A DNA stretch of 7,026 nt from an uncultured Methylococcaceae bacterium (GCA_903910005.1 CAIVXW010000045.1:1-7026); one strand, 5' to 3'; numbered from the stretch's first letter, positions 1 through 7,016 are shown. Program-made: numbers and translations. Notes: a model not told the origin generated them from the letters alone.

Positions 1-1205
1 GCATATTTGGAGAGGAGCGCGTTGTCACGAATGGCTCCGTAAATGCCCTCCAGATCATCCGGTATCGTGGTGAGGTAACAGGACGACAACTGGGGACGCA
101 GGGTGCCTGCATTGAACAGCGTCGGGGTGGAACTCATGAAATCAAACGAGGACAGCAGCGAATAAAATTCGATGGCCCGTGCCTCGCGGTCGGCTTCGTT
201 CAGGGACAGACCCATCGCCACCCGCATGAAGAAGGCTTGCGGCAACTCAAAGCGAATCGCGTGGTGGTGGATGAAATAACGGTCATAGAGGGTTTGCAGG
301 CCCAGGTAAGTGAACTGCAAATCCCGTTCGGGTTTGAGTACCGCCCCGAGACGGGCCAGATCAAACCGGGCCAGTTCGGGGGACAGCAGTTCGCGCTCAA
401 TCCCCTCCCGGATATACGCACTAAAGTAGTGGGGATAGCTGTCAGCCATCTCGGCCTGGGTGGCTTCAATGGTTCGCTGATGGATGAAACTCAAGGCCTC
501 GCGCCGCAGGCTGTCCAGTAGCAGACGGGCAGTCACGAAGGAATAGTTGGGTTCAGCCTCAATCCGGGCCCGGGCCGACATCAGCAGGGCCGGGGCTACG
601 TCTTTTTCGGGTACACCGTCGAACAGGTTACGGCAGGTTTCCTCGACGATCCAGTCGCCCTCCACATCATCCAGACCGGCACAGGCCTCCGCCACGATCC
701 GGTGCAACCGGGCGATATCCAGGTTTTTCTGACTGCCGTCCGCCCGGGTAACCCGCAGGGCGATTGTTGCGGTGGATGCTTCCGGGGAACTGATCTGGCG
801 GGCTCGCTGCCGGGCATGTTCCTCACGGTACAGCACGTAAGCCCTGGCAATTTTGTGGTGGCCCCCGCGCATCAGGGCCAGCTCGACCTGATCCTGAATA
901 TCCTCAATATGGATGGTGCCACCGGCTGACAAACGCCGGAACAGGGCTTTTTCCACCTGCAGGGTCAATTCGTCCACAGTCTCATGAATGCGCCGACTAC
1001 CCGCAGCCATGCTGCCTTCCACCGCCAGAAAGGCCTTGGTGATGGCGATGCTGATTTTGCCGCTGTCATAGGCGGTTACCTTGCCGTTACGCCGGATGAC
1101 ACGCACGGTGCCCGGTACCACGGATTCGGTAGCGTCCAGCAGCGGGACAGGGATGGCTGAAGTCAGGTCGGATGCAGTCGAAGGGATGGATGGCTGAAGG
1201 TGCAT
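1..1205 (-). CDS. nrdA: Ribonucleoside-diphosphate reductase subunit alpha, class Ia (N-terminal 401 codons, partial)
   Basis: Large catalytic subunit of class Ia ribonucleotide reductase, which reduces ribonucleoside diphosphates to deoxyribonucleotides in the cytoplasm together with the radical-generating NrdB. The frame is open from an ATG at 1205-1203 to the left edge, so the 3' part is missing. Residues about 34-130 form an ATP-cone, the allosteric activity domain (VIRRNGKVTAYDSGKI, then a helical region ending near AYVLYREEHA). Residues about 148-238 look like a second, more diverged ATP-cone-like domain. The reductase core then begins; the segment STPTLFNAGTLRPQLSSCYL includes Cys376, which by alignment from memory matches E. 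coli Cys225, one of the active-site redox pair. The active-site radical cysteine and C-terminal cysteines would lie outside the window. The start is supported by GGAG at 1220-1217, 11 bases upstream, slightly long. The extended N-terminus resembles the Pseudomonas aeruginosa type rather than the shorter E. coli protein. Divergent from uup. Confidence 0.95.
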   Translation of the reverse strand, partial: MHLQPSIPSTASDLTSAIPVPLLDATESVVPGTVRVIRRNGKVTAYDSGKISIAITKAFLAVEGSMAAGSRRIHETVDELTLQVEKALFRRLSAGGTIHIEDIQDQVELALMRGGHHKIARAYVLYREEHARQRARQISSPEASTATIALRVTRADGSQKNLDIARLHRIVAEACAGLDDVEGDWIVEETCRNLFDGVPEKDVAPALLMSARARIEAEPNYSFVTARLLLDSLRREALSFIHQRTIEATQAEMADSYPHYFSAYIREGIERELLSPELARFDLARLGAVLKPERDLQFTYLGLQTLYDRYFIHHHAIRFELPQAFFMRVAMGLSLNEADREARAIEFYSLLSSFDFMSSTPTLFNAGTLRPQLSSCYLTTIPDDLEGIYGAIRDNALLSKY

Positions 1206-1256
1206 GAATGAAGACACTCCGGTTGAATCAGGAAAGTTTTGATGGGTCACGGTGTT

Positions 1257-1284
1257 TTTGGAGGGGCACACTATAGCGTAGAAT
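1257..1284 (+). promoter_or_regulatory. Putative sigma70 promoter of the uup-symporter-uvrC-pgsA run
   Basis: TAGAAT (1279-1284) matches the -10 consensus at five of six positions. A weak -35, TTTGGA at 1257-1262 or TTGGAG at 1258-1263, lies 16 or 15 bases upstream. The start would be near 1291, leaving a leader of about 26 bases before the uup ATG at 1317. The -10 lies three bases from the opposing nrdA -10, so the two promoters occupy the same DNA. The -10 is plausible; the -35 is poor. Confidence 0.4.
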
Positions 1285-1300
1285 GGCACGCCTTTCACAA
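1270..1300 (-). promoter_or_regulatory. Putative sigma70 promoter of nrdA
   Basis: On the minus strand, TATAGT (1275-1270) matches the -10 consensus at five of six positions. TTGTGA (1300-1295) is a possible -35 element with four of six matches, but at a long 19-base spacing; GTGAAA at 17 bases is the alternative. Transcription would start near 1263, giving an nrdA leader of about 58 bases. No full NrdR or DnaA box is seen. The assignment is inferred from position and motif only. Confidence 0.4.
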
Positions 1301-1316
1301 TCACAATCATCAGATC

Positions 1317-3221
1317 ATGTCCCTCATCGTTTTTCGCAACATCCATCTCGGTTATGGGTTTCCGCTGCTCGACGGCATCAGTTTTTCCCTGGAAAAGGGC
1401 GAACGGGTGTGCCTGGTGGGCCGCAACGGAACCGGAAAATCGACCCTGCTCAAGCTGGTAGCCGGTCTGATTACCGCCGATGAGGGCGAGGTCGTCCGGG
1501 CGGATGGACTCAGGGTTTCCCGACTGGATCAGGAGGTTCCGCTGGGCACCTGCGGTAGCGTATTCGACGTGGTGGCTGAGGGACTGGGCGAAGCCGGCCA
1601 CCTGATCCGGCGTTTTCACCAGTTGTCGCAACAGACGGCTCTGGCGGGGGCGGATCAGGCCCTCATGGCTGAACTGGAATCCTGTCAGCACCGGATCGAA
1701 ACCCTGGGATGCTGGGGGCTGGAGCAGCAGGTGACAAACCTGCTTACCCGCCTGGAACTTCCTGCCGAGCGCGACATTGCCGATCTGTCGGGCGGTCTCA
1801 AACGCCGGGTTCTGCTGGCCCGGGCCCTCATCAATGACCCGGATGTACTGCTGCTGGACGAACCTACCAACCATCTCGATATCGACGCCATACTCTGGCT
1901 GGAAACTTTTTTGTCGGGTTGGAGCGGCAGCCTCATATTCATCACCCATGACCGCCTGTTTCTGCAGAAACTGGCTACCCGCATCATTGAACTGGATCGG
2001 GGCAAGCTGACTGATTTTCCCGGTGATTATGCCACCTACCTGCAACGCAAGGACGAATTGCTGGAGGCGGAAGCCCGGCAACAGGCTGAATTCGACAAGC
2101 GACTGGCCCAGGAAGAAACCTGGATCCGCCAGGGCATAAAAGCCCGTCGAACCCGCAACATGGGCCGGGTACGGCGTCTGGTTGACATGCGGCGGGAACA
2201 TGCCGACCGGCGCGACCGCATGGGGCAGGCCAATCTGCTGATCCAGCAGGCGGAAAAATCCGGCAAACTGGTGTTTGAAGCGCGGGATGTCGGGTTTGAG
2301 TACGAAGGCAAGCCGGTCATTCAGGCATTGTCCAGCGTGATCCTGCGCGGCGACAAGGTGGGCATCATCGGGCCCAACGGCTGCGGCAAAACTACCCTGA
2401 TCCGTCTCTTGCTGGGAGAACTTGAACCTACCCGGGGCCAGATTCGGCGCGGTACCCATCTCAAGGTCGCTTATTTTGATCAATACCGTTCGCTGCTGGA
2501 TGAAAACGCCTCGGTTATCGACAACGTGGCAGGTGGCAGTGACCGGGTCACCATCAACGGACACAACACGCACGTCATTGGCTATTTGCGTGATTTCCTG
2601 TTCTCGCCGGACAGGGCACGGCAACCGGTCAAATCCCTCTCGGGTGGAGAACGCAACCGCTTGTTGCTGGCCCGTTTGTTCACCCAGCCGGCCAATTTGC
2701 TGATACTGGACGAACCCACCAATGATCTTGATGCCGACACCCTGGATCTGCTGGAAGAATTACTGGCCGACTACAGCGGCACGGTGTTGCTGGTCAGTCA
2801 CGACCGGGCCTTTCTGAACAATCTGGTGACCAGTACCCTGGTATTTGAGGGCAATGGCTGCGTCAACGAGTACGTGGGGGGCTATGATGACTGGCTGAGG
2901 CAACGTCGACCGGTTGAAAAACCGGCAGACAAGCCACCGGTCGTCAAGCCGGTGACGCCGCCCGCCAAACCGGCCCGGGACAAACCCCGCCGCCTGAGTT
3001 TCCGTGAACAACGTGAACTGGATGAACTGCCGGGCCAGATCGAGGCGATGGAAGCCGAAATCAATGGGCTGCAAACCCGGCTCAATACCCCGGCCTTCTA
3101 TCAGCAAGCGCGTGATCTCATCACCCAAACCCAACTCGAACTGGAGCAAAAACAGCAAACACTGGAAACGGCCTATCTGCGCTGGGAGACACTGGAAGCC
3201 CGGCGTGAGGCGGCAGAATGA
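1317..3221 (+). CDS. uup: ABC-F family ATPase Uup
   Basis: Cytoplasmic ABC-F ATPase of 634 residues with no membrane segments. In E. coli, Uup binds branched DNA, affects precise transposon excision and postreplication gap repair, and is also discussed as a ribosome-associated factor. First nucleotide-binding domain: Walker A GRNGTGKS (35-42), signature LSGG (157-160), Walker B plus D-loop LLLDEPTNHLD (178-188), switch His211. A charged helical linker covers about 240-315, with an Arg-rich stretch near 276-288. Second domain: Walker A GPNGCGKT (352-359), signature LSGGE (441-445), LILDEPTNDLD (462-472), His495. A Pro/Lys-rich hinge (531-558) leads to a predicted coiled coil (about 560-632), the C-terminal DNA-binding domain that distinguishes Uup from other ABC-F proteins. 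The length equals E. coli Uup almost exactly. The start at 1317 (MSLIVF) fits the family; an ATG at 1242 with a good AGGA would add 25 residues with no counterpart that I know. The stop overlaps the next start. Confidence 0.93.
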   Translation: MSLIVFRNIHLGYGFPLLDGISFSLEKGERVCLVGRNGTGKSTLLKLVAGLITADEGEVVRADGLRVSRLDQEVPLGTCGSVFDVVAEGLGEAGHLIRRFHQLSQQTALAGADQALMAELESCQHRIETLGCWGLEQQVTNLLTRLELPAERDIADLSGGLKRRVLLARALINDPDVLLLDEPTNHLDIDAILWLETFLSGWSGSLIFITHDRLFLQKLATRIIELDRGKLTDFPGDYATYLQRKDELLEAEARQQAEFDKRLAQEETWIRQGIKARRTRNMGRVRRLVDMRREHADRRDRMGQANLLIQQAEKSGKLVFEARDVGFEYEGKPVIQALSSVILRGDKVGIIGPNGCGKTTLIRLLLGELEPTRGQIRRGTHLKVAYFDQYRSLLDENASVIDNVAGGSDRVTINGHNTHVIGYLRDFLFSPDRARQPVKSLSGGERNRLLLARLFTQPANLLILDEPTNDLDADTLDLLEELLADYSGTVLLVSHDRAFLNNLVTSTLVFEGNGCVNEYVGGYDDWLRQRRPVEKPADKPPVVKPVTPPAKPARDKPRRLSFREQRELDELPGQIEAMEAEINGLQTRLNTPAFYQQARDLITQTQLELEQKQQTLETAYLRWETLEARREAAE

Positions 3222-4471
3222 CGGCAATGACCGCGCCAACCGGTACGCGCCATACCCTGACCCTGACCATTCTGATCGGCATGCTGCTGGGACTGGGGGC
3301 GGGAGGTCTGTTGCACTACGGCGTCAGTGATCCGGCCCGGCTGGCGGATTATGCCGACTCGGTGTCGTTGCTGAGTGATCTGTTCATGCGACTCATCAAG
3401 CTCATCATCGCCCCGCTGGTGTTTTCCACCCTGGTGGTTGGAATTGCCAAACTGGGGGACGTTTCTGCCATCGGTCGCCTGGGCATCAAGGCCCTGCTTT
3501 ATTTCATGGTGGCCAGCCTGGTCTCCCTGTTGCTGGGCCTGCTGCTGGTCAACCTGTTTCAGCCCGGTATTCACCTGCAACTTCCGGTGCCGTCATCCGA
3601 TGCCTCCCTGACCCTGCCCGCGCCCGGTTTCCGGCTGGAGGATTTTCTGCACCATCTGATACCACGCAATATAGTGGAAGCGATGGCGAACAACGAAATC
3701 CTGCAGATCGTGGTATTTTCGATCCTGTTCGGGATTGCTGCCGCCAGTACCGGCGACAAGGGGGCTCCCATCATCGCCGCCCTGGATTCGGTGGGTCATG
3801 TCATGCTCAAGCTCACGGCTTATGTCATGCTGGCCGCTCCCCTGGCCGTGTTTGGTTCCACCACCGCCCTGATAGCACGCAAGGGGTTTGGCATCCTGTC
3901 AACCTATGGCTGGTTTATCGTCGAATTTTATTTTGCCCTGCTGCTGCTCTGGACACTGCTGCTGGGGCTGGGCTGGCTGGTTGTGGGAAACCGGCTAAAA
4001 ATCCTGATTGCCCGGTTGCGGGGGCCGTTTCTGCTGGCTTTCAGCACCGCCAGCAGTGAGGCCGCCTTTCCCCGCACCCTGCAGGAACTGGAGCGGTTTG
4101 GCTGCCCCAACCGCATCGTCAGTTTTGTCCTGCCGCTGGGGTATTCCTTTAACCTGGACGGCTCCATGATGTACATGACCTTCGCCGCCCTGTTCGTGGC
4201 CCAGGCTCACGGCATCGAATTATCCCTGACCCGGCAACTGACCCTGCTGCTGGTTCTCATGGTGACCAGCAAGGGCATCGCCGGCATTCCCCGAGCCTCT
4301 CTGGTGGTGATTGCCGGTGCCCTCGGTTTGTTTGGCATACCGGAAAGCGGCCTGTTGCTGCTGTTACCGATTGATCAGTTCCTGGACATGGGACGCTCAG
4401 CCACCAACGTGCTGGGCAATGGTATCGCCACCACGTTGCTGTCCCGCTGGGAAGGACAGCTACGCCGTTAG
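3218..4471 (+). CDS. Dicarboxylate/amino acid:cation symporter (DAACS family, GltP/DctA-like)
   Basis: Inner-membrane secondary transporter of 417 residues that uses a H+ or Na+ gradient to import acidic substrates such as glutamate, aspartate or C4-dicarboxylates. Hydrophobic segments occur along the whole length, as expected for eight helices and two re-entrant hairpins. Family motifs: hairpin 1 STASSEAAFP (276-285); TM7 NLDGS (312-316, the NMDGT motif of GltPh); hairpin 2 SKGIAGIPRAS (351-361); TM8 DQFLDMGRSATN (386-397). Asp390, Arg393 and Asn397 match GltPh Asp394, Arg397 and Asn401; the arginine points to a substrate with a side-chain carboxylate. The VTSKGIAGIP segment resembles GltP more than DctA, but substrate and cation cannot be settled from sequence. 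The ATG shares ATGA with the uup stop, and GAGG at 3207-3210 sits seven bases upstream, so translation is probably coupled. An alternative ATG lies at 3227. An arginine (Arg359) at the hairpin 2 tip is unusual. Confidence 0.92.
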   Translation: MTAMTAPTGTRHTLTLTILIGMLLGLGAGGLLHYGVSDPARLADYADSVSLLSDLFMRLIKLIIAPLVFSTLVVGIAKLGDVSAIGRLGIKALLYFMVASLVSLLLGLLLVNLFQPGIHLQLPVPSSDASLTLPAPGFRLEDFLHHLIPRNIVEAMANNEILQIVVFSILFGIAAASTGDKGAPIIAALDSVGHVMLKLTAYVMLAAPLAVFGSTTALIARKGFGILSTYGWFIVEFYFALLLLWTLLLGLGWLVVGNRLKILIARLRGPFLLAFSTASSEAAFPRTLQELERFGCPNRIVSFVLPLGYSFNLDGSMMYMTFAALFVAQAHGIELSLTRQLTLLLVLMVTSKGIAGIPRASLVVIAGALGLFGIPESGLLLLLPIDQFLDMGRSATNVLGNGIATTLLSRWEGQLRR

Positions 4472-4479
4472 CCGCTGCC

Positions 4480-4485
4480 GGGGGA
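4480..4485 (+). promoter_or_regulatory. Ribosome binding site of uvrC, tightly spaced
   Basis: GGGGGA lies only three bases before the uvrC ATG at 4489, closer than the usual five to nine. It is the only purine-rich Shine-Dalgarno-like stretch in the 17-base gap after the symporter stop, so initiation may also depend on ribosomes arriving from upstream. Confidence 0.4.
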
Positions 4486-4488
4486 CGC

Positions 4489-6339
4489 ATGACTCAACCA
4501 ACACCCGTCGCCCGGTTCGATGCCAGGGCTTTTGTCGAAACCCTGACACAAAAGCCGGGCGTTTACCGCATGCTGGATGAAACCGGCACCGTCATCTATG
4601 TCGGCAAGGCCAAAAACCTCCGCAAGCGGGTGGCCAGCTACTTTTCGGGCCGGGAAACGACGCCCAAACAACAGGCCATGGTTGCCCGTATCCACAACAT
4701 CAGCGTCACCGTAACCCACACCGAAGGCGAAGCCCTGTTGCTGGAAAGCCAACTCATCAAGCAACATCGGCCCCGGTATAACATCAGCCTGCGTGATGAC
4801 AAGAGTTATCCCTATATCTACGTGTCCACCCACCAGCCTTTTCCGCGACTGGCATTTCACCGGGGAGCCAAAAACCGGCAAGGGCGGTATTTCGGGCCGT
4901 ACCCCGGTGCCAGTGCGGTTCGGGAGACCCTGCGCCTGCTGCAGGGCATCTTTCCGGTTCGGCAATGTCAGGACTCATTCTTCCTGCATCGGAGTCGGCC
5001 CTGTTTGCAGTACCAGATTGAACGCTGCAGTGGCCCGTGCGTGGGATTGATTACACCGGAGGCTTACGCCGAGGATGTGGCCGATACCCTGCTGTTTCTG
5101 GAGGGCAAGGGTAACAAGCTGATTGACCGATGGATCGAGCGTATGGAAGCCGCCTCACGCCAGTTGCAATTTGAACGGGCCGCGATCTGCCGCGACCAGA
5201 TTGCCACCCTGAGGGCCATGCTGGAACGACAGGCCGTACACGGCGAAGACGGTGATCTGGATGTCATGGCCTGTAGTCAGAATGGTAGCCTGGCCTGTGT
5301 GCAGGTATTGGTTATTCGGGGCGGGTTGCAAATCGGTGACCGAGCCTATTTTCCCCATCTGCCCGAGGCAATGGATGCGTCGGCCATTCTGGCAGCCTTC
5401 ATCCCGCAGTACTATGTGGGCAAACCCGTTCCCCGTGAAGTGATTCTCAGCCATACGCTCAGGGAGACCGCCCTGATGGAAGCCGCCTTGTCGCAGCAGG
5501 CGGGCCATGCCGTCAGGGTCTCGGCCCGGGTGCGGGGTGAACGGATGCGGCGGGTACAACTGGCTCTTACCAATGCTGAAACCGCCCTCCAGACCCGAAT
5601 GGCCAGCCGTCAGGATATACTGGGACGCTTTCTGGCACTGGGCCAGGCTTTCGGTTTGCCCACACCGCCCGGACGGATTGAGTGCTTCGACATCAGCCAT
5701 ACCCAGGGCGAGCTGACCGTGGCTTCCTGCGTGGTATTTGACCACGAGGGGCCGCTTAAATCGGCGTACCGTCGTTTCAATATAGAGGGTATAGTACCCG
5801 GCGACGATTATGCAGCCCTGGCTCAGGCGGCCACCCGGCGTTACCGACGCATACGGGATGGCGAAATCGAGGCTCCCGACATTCTGTTCATCGACGGTGG
5901 CAAGGGGCAGGTTCAGGCGGTGCAGCAGGCACTGAACGAACTGGAAATGGCATCTGTCCGCATCATCGGCGTCGCCAAGGGGCCGGATCGAAAACCGGGG
6001 CAGGAATGCCTGTATCCAGCCGGGGCGGACAATCCGGTCATTCTGCCGGCTCACTCAGGAGCCCTGCTGTTGATCCAGCATCTGCGTGATGAAGCACACC
6101 GCTTTGCCATCACCGGGCACCGGCAACGCCGTGCCAAGGCCCGACAAAAATCGGCTCTGGAAGACATTCCGGGGCTCGGACCGAAACGTCGCCAACAGTT
6201 GATGAGGCAGTTTGGCGGACTCAGGGAAATCAGCCGTGCCAGTGTAGAAGCCCTCGCCCGGGTCGAGGGGATCAGTTTGCAACTGGCACAACGTATCCAC
6301 GACACTTTCCACGATAGGGAACACTCACCATGGAACTGA
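4489..6339 (+). CDS. uvrC: UvrABC excinuclease subunit C
   Basis: Nuclease subunit of nucleotide excision repair. It joins the UvrB-DNA complex and cuts the damaged strand on both sides of the lesion. The protein has 616 residues, against 610 in E. coli. GIY-YIG nuclease for the 3' cut: GVY (24-26), IYVGKAKNLRKR (36-47) and Glu86 as likely metal ligand. Four cysteines, C160, C172, C180 and C184, have the spacing of the E. coli iron-sulfur ligands. The UVR segment that contacts UvrB covers about 207-245 (QLQFERAAICRDQI). The RNase H-like nuclease for the 5' cut has Asp401 (CFDISH), Asp469 (FIDGGKGQ) and His537 (RDEAH) as the likely catalytic triad, by comparison with E. coli D399, D466 and H538. 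Tandem helix-hairpin-helix motifs end the protein (about 557-607; IPGLGPKRR and VEGISLQLA). All key residues are present. It overlaps pgsA by ten bases. No gacA/uvrY precedes it; the symporter takes that place. Confidence 0.98.
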   Translation: MTQPTPVARFDARAFVETLTQKPGVYRMLDETGTVIYVGKAKNLRKRVASYFSGRETTPKQQAMVARIHNISVTVTHTEGEALLLESQLIKQHRPRYNISLRDDKSYPYIYVSTHQPFPRLAFHRGAKNRQGRYFGPYPGASAVRETLRLLQGIFPVRQCQDSFFLHRSRPCLQYQIERCSGPCVGLITPEAYAEDVADTLLFLEGKGNKLIDRWIERMEAASRQLQFERAAICRDQIATLRAMLERQAVHGEDGDLDVMACSQNGSLACVQVLVIRGGLQIGDRAYFPHLPEAMDASAILAAFIPQYYVGKPVPREVILSHTLRETALMEAALSQQAGHAVRVSARVRGERMRRVQLALTNAETALQTRMASRQDILGRFLALGQAFGLPTPPGRIECFDISHTQGELTVASCVVFDHEGPLKSAYRRFNIEGIVPGDDYAALAQAATRRYRRIRDGEIEAPDILFIDGGKGQVQAVQQALNELEMASVRIIGVAKGPDRKPGQECLYPAGADNPVILPAHSGALLLIQHLRDEAHRFAITGHRQRRAKARQKSALEDIPGLGPKRRQQLMRQFGGLREISRASVEALARVEGISLQLAQRIHDTFHDREHSPWN

Positions 6340-6940
6340 ATCTTCCAACCTGGCTGACCCTCATGCGCATCGCCCTGATACCGGTCATGGTCGCCATTTT
6401 TTACCTGCCCTGGGCCTGGACGCACATTCTGTGCGCCGTTATTTTCTCGATCGCAGGCATTACCGACTGGCTGGACGGCTACCTGGCCCGTCGCCTGAAC
6501 CAAACCACCCGCTTCGGTGCCTTTCTGGATCCGGTCGCTGACAAACTGATGGTATGTGTTGCCCTGGTGCTGATCGTACAGGCCGATCCCACCCCCTATG
6601 TGGCTATTTCATCCGCCATCATCATCGGTCGTGAAATCACCATCACCTCGCTCAGGGAATGGATGGCGCAAATCGGCCAGCGCGGCAAAGTGGAGGTTTC
6701 CAGCCTGGGCAAATGGAAAACAACCGTGCAGATCACGGCCATCATCATCCTGCTGATGAGTCTGGATCAGGCGATGCAACCCCTGAAAACGCCGGGACAG
6801 GTTCTCCTGCTGGTTGCCGCCATCCTGACCCTGTGGTCCATGATCCTCTACCTCCGGGTTGCCATGCCGGTGTTAAAAAATGAAGGCGATCAGTTGACGA
6901 AAAACGGAGACATCCCTATAATGCACCACTTCAAAGACAT

Positions 6941-6950
<10 letters not shown>
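6330..6950 (+). CDS. pgsA: CDP-diacylglycerol--glycerol-3-phosphate 3-phosphatidyltransferase
   Basis: Inner-membrane enzyme that transfers the phosphatidyl group from CDP-diacylglycerol to sn-glycerol-3-phosphate, giving phosphatidylglycerophosphate and CMP, the committed step to phosphatidylglycerol and cardiolipin. The CDP-alcohol phosphotransferase signature is complete: D46, D49-G50, A53-R54, G63, D67 and D71 (DWLDGYLAR to GAFLDPVAD). Several hydrophobic helices follow. The ATG at 6330 lies inside the uvrC end in another frame, with AGGGA at 6316-6320 nine bases upstream. The open frame gives 206 residues, about 24 more than E. coli PgsA (182). Conserved sequence ends near MILYLRVAMPVL (171-182). 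The remaining tail is encoded by a tRNA promoter and the first ten bases of the tRNA gene, and its TAG stop is tRNA positions 8-10. A TGA at 6881-6883 in the -1 frame, right after six A's, would end the protein at the normal length, so the true C-terminus is uncertain. The enzyme core is intact. Confidence 0.95.
6875..6883 (+). other. A6 tract followed by a -1-frame TGA near the expected end of PgsA
   Basis: The pgsA codons read TTA AAA AAT GAA. Moving back one base within the six A's makes the next codon TGA (6881-6883). The arrangement A AAA AAT has the X XXY YYZ form of a slippery site, though it is not among the strongest bacterial ones. One extra A in the tract would also put this TGA in frame, giving a 184-residue PgsA. 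Ancestral stop loss, slippage and sequence error all remain possible. Confidence 0.4.
6894..6922 (+). promoter_or_regulatory. Strong sigma70 promoter of the tRNA-Gly gene, inside the pgsA 3' end
   Basis: TTGACG (6894-6899) matches the -35 consensus at five of six positions, and TATAAT (6917-6922) is a perfect -10 with the ideal 17-base spacer. Transcription should start near 6929, leaving a leader of about 12 bases for RNase P to remove. The bases after the -10, GCACCAC (6923-6929), resemble the GC-rich discriminator (GCGCCAC type) of stringently controlled stable-RNA promoters in E. coli, so ppGpp control is likely by analogy. Confidence 0.85.

Positions 6951-7016
<66 letters not shown>

Noticed and set aside
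1268..1283. Possible NrdR box upstream of nrdA (ACACTATA)
   Set aside because: The first eight bases fit the NrdR consensus half, but the second half (GCGTAGAA) matches at only one position, and I see no second box at the usual distance.
1295..1314. Tandem CACAAT repeats and a DnaA-like sequence in the uup leader
   Set aside because: There are only two copies of a six-base unit, and the opposite-strand TGTGATTGT does not match the DnaA box TTATNCACA well enough.
2760..3239. 159-codon minus-strand frame across the 3' end of uup
   Set aside because: It is antisense to the second ATPase domain and coiled coil of uup and has no recognisable family features.
3930..3995. CTG-rich low-complexity stretch in the symporter gene
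   Set aside because: It is explained by runs of leucine codons in membrane helices.
4472..4488. Terminator or separate promoter between the symporter and uvrC
   Set aside because: The 17-base gap contains no stem-loop with a T run, and no convincing -35/-10 pair was seen in the symporter 3' end.
5155..6054. 299-codon open frame on the minus strand inside uvrC
   Set aside because: It lies wholly antisense to conserved uvrC codons. Long antisense frames are common in GC-rich genes, and its translation shows no recognisable domain.
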